Notes: generated by a model not told the origin, from the sequence alone. 17,653 nucleotides of DNA from Candidatus Helarchaeota archaeon (GCA_013375405.1 JABXJU010000078.1:1-17653); one strand, 5' to 3'; shown: positions 7,889 to 15,570, counted from the first letter of the stretch. Numbers and translations are program-made.

Positions 7889-8152
7889 ATGAAAGGGTCA
7901 ATATGGAATCCTACGCCTTTAAAGAATTTAATCTTGTATGCATTGGTACGAAATAAGGGAGTCGTGCTAGACGCTGAATTGCTTCGACTATTACAAAAAG
8001 ACTATTCAGACTTATCAGAGTCGAAACTATTCCAAACTTTGATGCAATTAGAAGTTCCCGGATTAATTCATATTTCCCGCATTACAAAAAATAAGAATCG
8101 AATAGAGCTTACAAGGAATGGAAAGGAATTATTCAAAAAAATGATTAAATAA
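7889..8152 (+). CDS. Small winged-helix DNA-binding protein
   Basis: The 87-residue product fits a single winged helix-turn-helix domain: helix 1 PLKNLILYALVRNKG, helix 2 DAELLRLLQKD, recognition helix SESKLFQTLMQLEVPGLI, and a wing HISRITKNKNRIELTRNGKEL with the typical L-T-x-x-G-x-E/K ending seen in PadR/MarR-like regulators. A TGGAG lies about 8 bases before the ATG. The protein is short for a regulator with an effector domain, so it probably only binds DNA or pairs with another protein. It lies 178 bases after cdc48 and 147 before the Roadblock gene, all in the same direction. Whether it regulates either is unknown. Confidence 0.7.
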   Translation: MKGSIWNPTPLKNLILYALVRNKGVVLDAELLRLLQKDYSDLSESKLFQTLMQLEVPGLIHISRITKNKNRIELTRNGKELFKKMIK

Positions 8153-8299
8153 AATTTAAATATCACTTATTTTCCACCCTAAAAAATAGTCTCTGGATAA
8201 ATTCCTTCTTATTTCTTCGACAAATATTAAATGATAACAAATTTAAAGGACAATTGATATTCATTAATGAAGAACGTTCTGTATAAATGAGGTTTCTAA

Positions 8300-9034
8300 G
8301 TGTCAGATGATGCAGCAAACATCGATTATATCGTAAGAGACTTGATGAGTGGTAATAGTACGATAACTGCAGCAACTCTTCTTACTCAAGAGGGTAATGT
8401 GGTCTTTCAAACATCAAATTGGGATATATCATCTGATATTATTGGTGTTTTAAACTCGTGGCGACAACAATCTCCTTCAGTTGTTGTTCAAGGTATTAAA
8501 TATTCTACTCTTCAATGCACTCCTGAACGATTAGTTTCCACTAACATTCTTGGACAGGGTCATATTGTCGCTTCGATTGAAAGTAATAGAATACTTCTCG
8601 CTTATGTTACTCCTGATGGTGGCGCGGGAGTAGCTTACATGGATGTTGCACGCGCACTTTCACAAATCACAGGGAGCGCTGGTCCAGAAGCCGCAGCTCA
8701 AGCTCCGGCTCAACCTCCAATGCAACCCCAAGCATTTCAACAACCTCAAGAATACCAAGAACAAGCATATCAACAACCGCAGCAGTACGCGCAACCCCAA
8801 TATGAAGCTCAACAGGAAGAAATGCGTCCCGTTCCGAAAAGTACATGGGCTTCCTCCGCTCCAGGTACTGAAATGAAAAATATTATTTGGGAAGTAGAAG
8901 AATTTCGCAAATTTGTAGAACGAGGCGATCTCGCTGCCTTTTTACGAAATCTTTTAACTGAAGGTGACCAAGTCAAAATCTGGGAAGTATTAAAACTTAT
9001 TCGCCACTTCAAATCGCTGAGTCAATTAGAATAA
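8300..9034 (+). CDS. Roadblock/LC7-domain protein with Q/P-rich linker and C-terminal helical tail
   Basis: Residues 1-125 match a Roadblock/LC7 domain, an alpha/beta fold that dimerises and often works with small Ras-like GTPases: TITAATLLTQEGNVVFQTS, the Q-rich helix, STLQCTPERLVSTNI, GHIVASIESNRILLAYVTP, and the final helix YMDVARALSQI. Residues about 128-180 are a low-complexity linker rich in Q, P, A and Y with repeated QPQ/QQPQ units, predicted disordered. The last 55 residues are helical (IIWEVEEFRKFVERGDLAAFLRNLL... in two or three amphipathic helices) and look like a small binding module. The start is GTG with GAGGT close upstream. Roadblock genes are numerous in Asgard archaea, but they also occur in other archaea and bacteria. 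No GTPase gene is next to it here. Confidence 0.85.
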   Translation: MSDDAANIDYIVRDLMSGNSTITAATLLTQEGNVVFQTSNWDISSDIIGVLNSWRQQSPSVVVQGIKYSTLQCTPERLVSTNILGQGHIVASIESNRILLAYVTPDGGAGVAYMDVARALSQITGSAGPEAAAQAPAQPPMQPQAFQQPQEYQEQAYQQPQQYAQPQYEAQQEEMRPVPKSTWASSAPGTEMKNIIWEVEEFRKFVERGDLAAFLRNLLTEGDQVKIWEVLKLIRHFKSLSQLE

Positions 9035-9101
9035 ATTAGTTGCTTTTTTAATTCAATTACTACTCCTTCTACCTATATGATGAAGGGTTAGGCGAATAAA
9101 G

Positions 9102-10160
9102 GTGTATCAGAGCCCCTTTTTGAAAAAATCCTTACTTTATGAAAAGAAGGACTCAAATACCCTGCGCTGCGCTACATGTGAACGACGTTGCGTCATTTCC
9201 GATGGAAAATTAGGATTCTGTAAAACTAGAATAAATAAGAAAGGAAAATTATATACATTATTATATGGAAATATTAGCTCAATTTCCAACAACCCTATTG
9301 AAAAGAAACCGCTCTATCACTTTTTTCCAGGGACGAAAGCACTAACTGTTGGTACATGGAGCTGTAATTTTACTTGCCCTTTCTGCCAGAACTGGGAAAT
9401 AAGTAAAACTCCCCCACTTGATAATTCTAATAATTATCTATCTAAGGAACAATTTCTTGAATTATTAACTAAATTTAAATCGCAAGGAACCAGTTTTAGT
9501 TTAAACGAGCCTACACTTTTATTAGAATACGCTCTTGATGTTATAAAATTAACCCGCCCCCTAAATTTTTATCAAACGTATGTTACGAATATGTATATGA
9601 CTGAAGATGCCCTTAAACTTTTAATTAAAGCTGGATTAAACGCTATATGTGCAAATGTAAAAGGAGATCATTCCTTTTACAAAAAACACTGCACTACAAA
9701 TCTCGATAGTGTGTGGCGAAATCTTCAAATTGCTAAGGAGTTGGGTGTTCACGTTGAAGTTGTTACTTTAATTATTCCCCATGAAAATGATTCTGAGGAT
9801 CTTTTAATGGATATTGCAAAAAAAATTACAACCCTCCTTGGAGAAGACACCCCTTGGCACTGTAATCAATATTCCCCTGCCTATAAGGCTCTAGAAATTG
9901 GTTTAGCAGATTATCGTACCCCACTAGAAACATTAGAAATGGCTTATAAAATTGGAATAGATCTAGGTCTTAAATTTGTTTATATAGGAAATGTACATGG
10001 TCATAAACAAGAAAATACCTTCTGTCCGAATTGTGAATCTTTATTAATTGAAAGAACCATCTTTGGAATTAAAAACAATTATTTAAAAGAGGATAATATA
10101 TGTCCTAATTGTGGAGAATTGATTCCCATTATTAATACTCTAGACAATAATTCAAATTAA
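9102..10160 (+). CDS. amrS: AmrS-type radical SAM protein (AmmeMemoRadiSam system)
   Basis: The 352-residue product resembles the PflA-like AmrS radical SAM family. An N-terminal cysteine cluster (CATCERRC at 23-30, plus C40) precedes the radical SAM motif CNFTCPFC at 88-95, a CxxxCxxC that binds a [4Fe-4S] cluster and SAM. Downstream segments SLNEPTLLLEY, TNMYMTEDALKLL and NANVKG-like AICANVKGDHSFYK are the family's barrel strands, and HCNQYSPAYK is typical. The C-terminal FCPNC...CPNCG pair makes a zinc ribbon. In other genomes this gene is linked with Memo and AMMECR1, neither of which is in the window; the substrate is not firmly established. The start is GTG with AAGGG about 16 bases and TAGG about 10 bases upstream. 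Its stop overlaps the convergent polyferredoxin stop. Confidence 0.85.
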   Translation: MYQSPFLKKSLLYEKKDSNTLRCATCERRCVISDGKLGFCKTRINKKGKLYTLLYGNISSISNNPIEKKPLYHFFPGTKALTVGTWSCNFTCPFCQNWEISKTPPLDNSNNYLSKEQFLELLTKFKSQGTSFSLNEPTLLLEYALDVIKLTRPLNFYQTYVTNMYMTEDALKLLIKAGLNAICANVKGDHSFYKKHCTTNLDSVWRNLQIAKELGVHVEVVTLIIPHENDSEDLLMDIAKKITTLLGEDTPWHCNQYSPAYKALEIGLADYRTPLETLEMAYKIGIDLGLKFVYIGNVHGHKQENTFCPNCESLLIERTIFGIKNNYLKEDNICPNCGELIPIINTLDNNSN

Positions 10161-11491
10161 TCCTGAAGAGGTCTCTTTTTAATTCTCCCCTCTACCCAAT
10201 ATCGTGTTTTCACTTTATTTAATAGTTCTCGAATTTTAATTAGGCGTTTCAAATATTCGCTTTTAATTTCCTCAGGAACTAGAGGGATCTCTCGCTTTTC
10301 TTTAACAATTTTTTCGATTTCTTCGATTTTCACTGGAATAGTCTTTAATTTTATCTCGGAGATTACCTTCCCGATGAGAGATAGAAAGGCATTTTTCCAC
10401 TTATTTATCCATGGTTGTGTGAGATCTCCACCTGTATAATTAATTTTTGTCCGTTCTAGTTTTATACAATCATATGGACAGGATAATTCGCAACTACCAC
10501 AATATAAACACAAATCGTCATTGACTGCAATCTTCTCTTTGGGATCTTTTGGAAGGTACCACGCGTTGGATGGACATATTTTAATACATGCCTTGCAGCC
10601 ACTCGGATCACATTTGTCTAATTTCTGTAAAGTTATTTTTCCCTCAAAAAATTTTTCTAATTTTATGGCTTCAACTGGACAGAGAACGCACCAGCCACAA
10701 GCAATACATTTATCCTCATCAATAACGGCTTCCCCTTCAATTTTGGGGTCCTTAATAGTTCGTTTTACTTTTGAATCACATGTAATTTTGAATACTTCAG
10801 TGGGACAAATTTTGGCACATAATCCACAATAATCGCATTTTTTCTCATTAATGCGTAGATTCTTACCGGGATACGGACGATTGGGTTCAGTCAGTGCCTC
10901 ATCAATTTCAACCGCATCGCAAAAATCCATACATAACATACAATAAACGCATTTTTTCTCATCAATTTTAATAGAGCCCGAAAGATCCTCTGGAATTTCA
11001 CCACGTTTCTTACCAGGATATTTCACAACGTCATCTTTTCTTTGAAGTTTTAAGTCAGTTTTAATTGCATCCACTGGACAAATAAGTTCACAATACCGAC
11101 ATGGAATGCAGGGTTCTTCATCTAGGGTTATTTTAAAATCCAATTTTGGATATTCAGGCATTTTTTTAATGGATAATTCATTGAATTTGAAATCTATTGC
11201 ATTAACAGGACAAAGAATCGCACATAATCCACAAAATACACATTTTTCTAAATCAAATAAAACATAAGGGGCCATTGGTTGGGCTTCTCTGGATTCGAGA
11301 GCAGTCGCAATCTCATGGACAGGCCCCAATTCAATTGCTTTAGTTGGACAAATAGTAGGACAAATCCCACAGCCCGTACACTTATTCGTAAAATAAATTA
11401 ATTCTTTCTCAAGATTGGGGCTCTTCCACTTTAAAATTATATCTTGGTTTTCAAGAACATCCATTGTAGTTTCTATATCACTCTCAGTCAT
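10157..11491 (-). CDS. Polyferredoxin with eight [4Fe-4S] motifs, FwdF-like
   Basis: The 444-residue protein contains eight cysteine clusters: residues 38-48, 84-94, 128-138, 181-191, 219-229, 262-271, 294-306 and 328-338. Most are CxxCxxCxxxC(P), so it is an iron-sulfur wire of about eight [4Fe-4S] centres. Eight clusters in four ferredoxin-like units, and the phrase AIELGPVHEIATA after the first, match FwdF, the polyferredoxin of tungsten formylmethanofuran dehydrogenase as I recall it, which feeds electrons to the enzyme. No other fwd gene is present, so this could be a stand-alone carrier. Two clusters deviate: the sixth is one residue short (CIACGWCVLC), and the seventh is CxxxxCxxCxxxC. 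The C-terminal 80 residues are basic and cysteine-free. It ends in a 4-base overlap (TTAA) with the convergent AmrS gene. Confidence 0.83.
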   Translation of the reverse strand: MTESDIETTMDVLENQDIILKWKSPNLEKELIYFTNKCTGCGICPTICPTKAIELGPVHEIATALESREAQPMAPYVLFDLEKCVFCGLCAILCPVNAIDFKFNELSIKKMPEYPKLDFKITLDEEPCIPCRYCELICPVDAIKTDLKLQRKDDVVKYPGKKRGEIPEDLSGSIKIDEKKCVYCMLCMDFCDAVEIDEALTEPNRPYPGKNLRINEKKCDYCGLCAKICPTEVFKITCDSKVKRTIKDPKIEGEAVIDEDKCIACGWCVLCPVEAIKLEKFFEGKITLQKLDKCDPSGCKACIKICPSNAWYLPKDPKEKIAVNDDLCLYCGSCELSCPYDCIKLERTKINYTGGDLTQPWINKWKNAFLSLIGKVISEIKLKTIPVKIEEIEKIVKEKREIPLVPEEIKSEYLKRLIKIRELLNKVKTRYWVEGRIKKRPLQD

Positions 11492-11584
11492 CGCTTCTAC
11501 CTTTATTTTGAAATATTAGAGCCCTTTCCAAAAATGTCTAAAACACTATATTACTCAATTGATAGTCCTCAAATAATTGTTTCG

Positions 11585-12016
11585 TTAAACTAAAAATTTA
11601 CGAATATGGGCTTCGATGGTGTTTATCGGGAGGGCTCCTGCTTGCCTGTCAATAAGATGACCTCCCTTAAAAAATAAGATTGTAGGAACCCCCTGTACTT
11701 GAAATTGCTCAGCAATCACTGCAGATTGGTCAATATCTAACTTTCCAAACAGGATATCTCGATGTAGGCTGGCTAACTTATTGAGTATGGGTTCGATTGC
11801 CTTGCAAGGTCGGCACCAATCCGCGTAGCATTCAATTACCACTTTTTCGTATTTTTGGACTAACTCCCAAAAATTCAAGACACTTAAAAGATAGACTTTT
11901 CCTCCCGTATCGAACTTTTTTTCCTCAGGATGGATTAGTTTATATTTCAATTTCTTTAATTTCTTCTGACGAATCTTTGCTAATTCCTCATCGAGTTCCT
12001 CGTCGCCATTACTCAT
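11585..12016 (-). CDS. Thioredoxin-fold protein with charged N-terminal extension
   Basis: The 143-residue protein is a single thioredoxin domain. The active site is YADWCRPCK (W67, C68, R69, P70, C71) where classic thioredoxin has WCGPCK. The cis-proline motif is VQGVPTILFF with P111, and KLDIDQ is the usual strand. Both cysteines are kept, so a dithiol-disulfide exchange role in the cytoplasm is expected; the Arg in place of Gly may shift its redox potential. Residues 1-30 form an acidic-then-basic extension (DEELDEELAKIRQKKLKKL) not needed for the fold, and it resembles the start of archaeal PDCD5-like proteins. No signal peptide is visible. It follows the 425-base gap and precedes the polyferredoxin on the same strand, separated by 93 bases. 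Confidence 0.85.
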   Translation of the reverse strand: MSNGDEELDEELAKIRQKKLKKLKYKLIHPEEKKFDTGGKVYLLSVLNFWELVQKYEKVVIECYADWCRPCKAIEPILNKLASLHRDILFGKLDIDQSAVIAEQFQVQGVPTILFFKGGHLIDRQAGALPINTIEAHIRKFLV

Positions 12017-12441
12017 AAGATATATTACTTATTGATAATTCAAAAAAATAGTGGTAAGAATAGCATATTCAAATTAAAATGATATCTAGTTTCTGATACT
12101 GCAAAGGGGAATGTAGGGAGGAGGGGGTTGGGATTAAAAAATAAAAAGCAGAACAGAAATGTCCAGTCATTCATTTAAATAATTTTTGTCAAATAAATTC
12201 TTGCCTATTCTTTTTTTATCGAACCTCCATACTGATTTTTCAATAAATTCTGAATAATTAAATCTAAAATTCATCCAATTTTTAAATCTTTTCATGAAAT
12301 TCTACAGAGTTCGACGAAAAAACGATTTGCTTCCTTTGAGACTAAACTCTTTAAAGAAAAATGAACGAAAATTCTTTATTATCTATTACAAATATTCTAT
12401 TTTACAATTCATCACTTAACTACTTTAAAGGAGTTAAAATA
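12017..12441. other. 425-base gap between divergent genes, no convincing gene
   Basis: This is the longest stretch without a supported gene. It separates the thioredoxin-fold gene (-) from the cupin gene (+) and must hold both promoters. It includes the G-rich tract at 12106-12132, then AT-rich sequence. The longest open frame of note is 43 codons on the reverse strand (12167-12295, MKRFKNWMNFRFNYSEFIEK...), without a Shine-Dalgarno. I see no tRNA, no paired repeats and no clear C/D-box elements. Confidence 0.6.
12106..12132 (+). other. G-rich tract with four G-runs (possible G-quadruplex)
   Basis: Four runs of three or more G (GGGG, GGG, GGGGG, GGG) are separated by 6, 4 and 2 bases, matching the G3+N1-7 pattern. 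It stands out in a strongly AT-rich intergenic region and lies about 90 bases upstream of the thioredoxin-fold gene start. It could affect transcription or replication, or be chance. Confidence 0.5.
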
Positions 12442-12888
12442 ATGAGCAAAAGATATGCGAAAAATGTAGTAAGCGGAGTTAAAACTGAACGCTCCCTGCC
12501 CTTTCACAAACCTGATATTTTCTTTTACCCAATTCTAATGGGTAAAAATCGTGTTCCTGATGCCAAGTTATGGGTATATTACTTTTTTTTACATGTAACT
12601 GAAGACCTAGCTAAAAACCCTCAAGTTTCATGGGCGGATCGCCATCGTCACCCTGAGGGAAGCGATGAAATTTACCTGATAATCGGAGATACCGCTGCAA
12701 TCACTGTTGAAGTTACATTAGGAGATAGTCATGAAATGGAAACTTATGAAATCAAGAGCCCAGGTGCAGTTTTTATTCCTGCAGGAATAACCCATAGTAT
12801 AAAACCCATAAAAATGACTCCAGGCAAGTGTGGCGCTATTTTAGCAATAGTTTCTAATGGAGAGTATATCACTCTTCCTCCAAAATAA
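12442..12888 (+). CDS. Small cupin-domain protein
   Basis: The 148-residue product is a single cupin beta-barrel. Cupin motif 1 is RHRHPEGSDEIYLIIG, with the two metal-binding His and a downstream Glu. Motif 2 is PGAVFIPAGITHSIKP, with the third His. The fold therefore has the residues for one divalent metal (usually Fe, Mn or Ni). Such small cupins can be dioxygenases, isomerases or binding proteins, so the reaction is unknown. I chose ATG at 12442 because AAGGAG lies about 8 bases upstream; an in-frame ATG at 12361 would add 27 residues (MNENSLLSITNILFYN...) of low-complexity sequence with no ribosome site. The gene is 425 bases from its divergent neighbour and 64 bases before the DUF2148-like gene. 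Confidence 0.8.
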   Translation: MSKRYAKNVVSGVKTERSLPFHKPDIFFYPILMGKNRVPDAKLWVYYFFLHVTEDLAKNPQVSWADRHRHPEGSDEIYLIIGDTAAITVEVTLGDSHEMETYEIKSPGAVFIPAGITHSIKPIKMTPGKCGAILAIVSNGEYITLPPK

Positions 12889-12910
12889 TTTTTATTGTTA
12901 AAAAGGAGAT

Positions 12911-12918
12911 TATAAATA
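12911..12918 (+). promoter_or_regulatory. Probable TATA box for the DUF2148-like gene
   Basis: GGAGAT followed by TATAAATA lies about 35-42 bases before the ATG at 12953. Initiation near 12940 would leave a leader of about 12 bases. Confidence 0.35.
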
Positions 12919-12952
12919 TTGATTTTAATGAAATATTGATAGGTTGATGAAA

Positions 12953-13498
12953 ATGCCAATTAAAAAAGGGTTAGATTCAGAGCAAGAAGCCATCGTGGAC
13001 CTTGCTAAAATGATGCTTATATCCGCACGAACTGCTCCTAAATCGAAGGGACTTGATAGCATTCATACGGGCCTCGTAATTGGTGAAGAGAAGAAGAATA
13101 TCGCTGAAAAAATGAGATCTTACACATCAAAAAAGGGCGATAATTGGTATAGAGACGCAAAAAATATTGAGGATTCCTCTGTTATTGTTTTAATTGGAAT
13201 TCAGGGAATCCCAATCGATTTAATAAACTGTGGCTTATGTGGTTTTAATACCTGTGAAGAACTTATTGAAACGAGGAAAAAATCACCAGATATCAAAGCA
13301 TGCTGTGCGTTTAAGCTCATGGATTTAGGTATTGCACTAGGGACTGCAGTTAAAACTGCATCAATCCATAATATAGACTGTCGAATTATGTATCGCCCCG
13401 GAAAAGCCGCTAAGGAACTTGGATACTTGCCAGACGTCGATTTGATTATAGCTATCCCCCTTTCAGCCAGTGGGAAAAACATTTATTTTGATAGATAA
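12953..13498 (+). CDS. DUF2148-like ferredoxin-domain protein
   Basis: About 181 residues. The N-terminal half matches the family start: EQEAIVDLAKMMLISARTAPKSKG, a nitroreductase-like helix, then DSIHTGLVIG. The centre has a cysteine cluster NCGLCGFNTCEEL, followed by KACCAFKLMDLGIALGTAV and a later Cys in IDCR. Such cysteine arrangements indicate an Fe-S cluster, as annotated for DUF2148 (ferredoxin-domain) proteins in archaea and anaerobic bacteria. The reaction is unknown. Possible starts in one frame are TTG 12944, ATG 12947 and ATG 12953. I chose the last because the AGG at 12941-12943 is best spaced from it, but this is not certain. It is probably a single gene with its own promoter. 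Confidence 0.75.
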   Translation: MPIKKGLDSEQEAIVDLAKMMLISARTAPKSKGLDSIHTGLVIGEEKKNIAEKMRSYTSKKGDNWYRDAKNIEDSSVIVLIGIQGIPIDLINCGLCGFNTCEELIETRKKSPDIKACCAFKLMDLGIALGTAVKTASIHNIDCRIMYRPGKAAKELGYLPDVDLIIAIPLSASGKNIYFDR

Positions 13499-13572
13499 AT
13501 GTTTAAAAATAAGATACATCTTCTTAATATATAGCAATTTTTTATTAAGTGTCGATACCAGAGGCAAGTGAA

Positions 13573-13881
13573 ATGAGTAAAGAAGATATGATCGGAATTT
13601 TAACAGGTGCAATGAAGCCCGGTGTGGCATCAGTTGTAATTAATACTAAAGATTACATTTATTGTCTTGTTGCGAAAGATGCTGAGGGGAGTTCATGGAA
13701 AGAAGCCTCTATAACTTTCCCAGATGGAGGTGTAGAGCAAAAAGATATCCCACCTGGAAAAGCACTGATGCTTCTCATTGAAGAATTATTAAGAGGCCTC
13801 CCGAATTACGTGGATAATTTACCTATCGCTAAGAATGAACTAGAAATACAAACCGCCATTGAACGAATCAAGGGTCTTTAA
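13573..13881 (+). CDS. Hypothetical protein, 102 residues
   Basis: I do not recognise this protein. It starts MSKEDMIGILTGAMKPG and has a predicted beta-rich centre (VASVVINTKDYIYCLVAKD, a turn, then SITFPDGG) followed by two helices (GKALMLLIEELLRGLPNYVDNL and LEIQTAIERIKGL). An earlier GTG at 13549 is possible. I prefer ATG 13573 because GAGG at 13561-13564 lies 8 bases upstream, and a TATA-like TTAATATATA at 13524-13533 would start transcription near 13552-13558, after the GTG. It carries one Cys and no motif of catalysis. It lies 74 bases after the DUF2148-like gene. Confidence 0.65.
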   Translation: MSKEDMIGILTGAMKPGVASVVINTKDYIYCLVAKDAEGSSWKEASITFPDGGVEQKDIPPGKALMLLIEELLRGLPNYVDNLPIAKNELEIQTAIERIKGL

Positions 13882-13971
13882 TTTATCAATTTTCTTATTT
13901 TGATTAGATAGTAAATTATTCTTAAATTTTGAAAATATTCTTGAATTCCTTTTTTCATTTTGAATTTTATT

Positions 13972-14745
13972 TTAAAATAAACCATAGAATGGATTCATAG
14001 GTGGTGTACCTCGTCCTACTTCCAACACATCCGGATAAATCTTCTCTACATATTTTTCTGCCCGTTCCACTGATTCAAGCAAATCATAATTGTTTGCCAG
14101 GTTTGCTGTAATCGCAGCAGACAACACACAACCCGAACCATGACGCTCTTGGTTTGAAACTCTTGTTTTTGTAAATATCTGGTTAGTTCCATCCCTTAAA
14201 AGCAAAAAATCCATAATATCTTTTGAATCTAAATCTCCACCTTTGATAAGAACTGCTTGTGCTCCTTTTTTTATTAACTTTTCAGCAGCCTTCATAACCT
14301 CTGCTTCAGATTTTATTGTAATACCAGAAAAACTTTCTGCTTCAAAAATATTTGGTGTTATAATCTCTGCAATCGGAAAAAGCAGTGACTCCAATGTATC
14401 CATTGCAGATTTTTCTAATAAACTACGGCCCGTTCCAGCTTTAATTATGGGATCCACCACAATCGGAACATTTACGGCATTTATTTTATTTACAACAAGT
14501 TCAATAATTTGAGAAGACACCAACATTCCAGTTTTAATTGCATCAACTGAAACATCTTCAAGTAACGTATCTAGCTGGTTTTCGATTATTTCTATTGGAA
14601 TTTTAAAAATATCAGAAATTTTCGTGGTGGTTTGAGATGTAATGGCGGTAATCACACAAACCCCATATACTTTATGTGCCGCGAAAGTTTTTAGATCAGC
14701 CTGAATTCCTGCTCCTGCACTGCTGTCCGATCCAGCAATCGTCAT
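13972..14745 (-). CDS. thiD: Hydroxymethylpyrimidine/phosphomethylpyrimidine kinase
   Basis: The 257-residue enzyme phosphorylates HMP and HMP-phosphate to HMP-PP in thiamine biosynthesis and salvage. Family motifs: TIAGSDSSAGAGIQADLKTF (substrate loop), VCVITAITSQTT, DAIKTGMLVS, VVDPIIKAGTG, ITPNIFEAE, AVLIKGGDL, and the anion-hole segment RHGSGCVLSAAI. Length is standard for a stand-alone ThiD, with no fused ThiN domain. The ATG at 14745 puts the protein start directly at TIAGSDS, a few residues shorter than most relatives. An in-frame ATT five codons earlier (SKIT added) is preceded by AGAGGG with 7 bases of spacing, so the true start may be non-canonical. No other thiamine gene is in the window. 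Confidence 0.93.
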   Translation of the reverse strand: MTIAGSDSSAGAGIQADLKTFAAHKVYGVCVITAITSQTTTKISDIFKIPIEIIENQLDTLLEDVSVDAIKTGMLVSSQIIELVVNKINAVNVPIVVDPIIKAGTGRSLLEKSAMDTLESLLFPIAEIITPNIFEAESFSGITIKSEAEVMKAAEKLIKKGAQAVLIKGGDLDSKDIMDFLLLRDGTNQIFTKTRVSNQERHGSGCVLSAAITANLANNYDLLESVERAEKYVEKIYPDVLEVGRGTPPMNPFYGLF

Positions 14746-14912
14746 TGTAATTTTACTAATTTCTTAACCCTCTAATCGCTTCACTACGTATGATTAATAC
14801 CTTTTTAGTGAAGTTATTAATAATTCGTTACTCTTTTAAAAATCTTTAAATATTTAGTTTTTTCTTAATTTAGAAAATTAATTGAGTGATCTACATAGGT
14901 TGAGAAAAGTAA

Positions 14913-15362
14913 ATGTCTGAACAAAGAATTAGAGAATTAATCGAGGAATTAGATTCTGAGGATTTCGTCACTAGGTTCACTGCAAAGAACAATTTATTAG
15001 CTATGGGCGAATTAGTTGTGCCAGTGCTGATAACGGCATTTGAGGAAGAACAGAGAGAAATGGTGCGGTATTGGATTGTTGATGTACTGGGCGCCCTTAA
15101 AGATCAGGCAAGGAACGCAGTACCAACATTACTAAAAGCGCTAGAAGGAGATACGTCCGAAGGGGTCCGAGCTGTAGCTGCAGGCGTCTTGGAAGTGATC
15201 GTAGAAAAGGTAGAAGAAATAGTCCCAGCATTAATAAAATCGTTAAGGAATGATACGAGTTCAAGAGTGCAAAAAACAGTAGATATGACATTGAAAAAGA
15301 TAGCCAGTAAATTGGGATATGCAACTAGTGAGGATTTAATAAAAGCTTTTGAAGACAAGTAA
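14913..15362 (+). CDS. HEAT-repeat protein
   Basis: The 149-residue product is made of about three HEAT-type helical repeats: DFVTRFTAKNNLLAMGELVV, MVRYWIVDVLGALKDQARNA with VPTLLKALEGDTSEGVRAVA, and VPALIKSLRNDTSSRVQKTV. Each pair of helices starts with the V-P-x-L-(I/L)-x-(A/S)-L pattern. Such short repeat proteins serve as binding platforms, and the partner is not evident. The start ATG follows AGGTTGAG about 8 bases upstream, and TTTAAATA at 14845-14852 may be the TATA box. It is divergent from thiD. Its sequence is a little richer in charged, non-AT codons than its neighbours, which is not enough to argue for transfer. Confidence 0.8.
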   Translation: MSEQRIRELIEELDSEDFVTRFTAKNNLLAMGELVVPVLITAFEEEQREMVRYWIVDVLGALKDQARNAVPTLLKALEGDTSEGVRAVAAGVLEVIVEKVEEIVPALIKSLRNDTSSRVQKTVDMTLKKIASKLGYATSEDLIKAFEDK

Positions 15363-15570
15363 AAAATAAAATTGATATACAGTAAAAGTTTTTTTAAAAC
15401 TCCCCCCTCCAACACTTCTATCAAACCAAGTTACTGCTAATGCCATTTTGGTAATTATCTGTCCTTTGATTCATTTCTCACGTTCAATTAAAAGAGCTTG
15501 AATCATAATCCACAACAATATTATAGATATTGTAAGAATTATTTACAAAAAGGATGAAGAAGAGATTAAA

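Noticed and set aside
12167..12295. 43-codon reverse-strand frame in the gap (MKRFKNWMNFRFNYSEF...).
   Set aside because: No ribosome site, no recognisable motif, and length expected by chance in AT-rich DNA.
12361..12441. Upstream ATG extension of the cupin gene.
   Set aside because: No Shine-Dalgarno at 12361 and low-complexity sequence; ATG 12442 has AAGGAG at good spacing.
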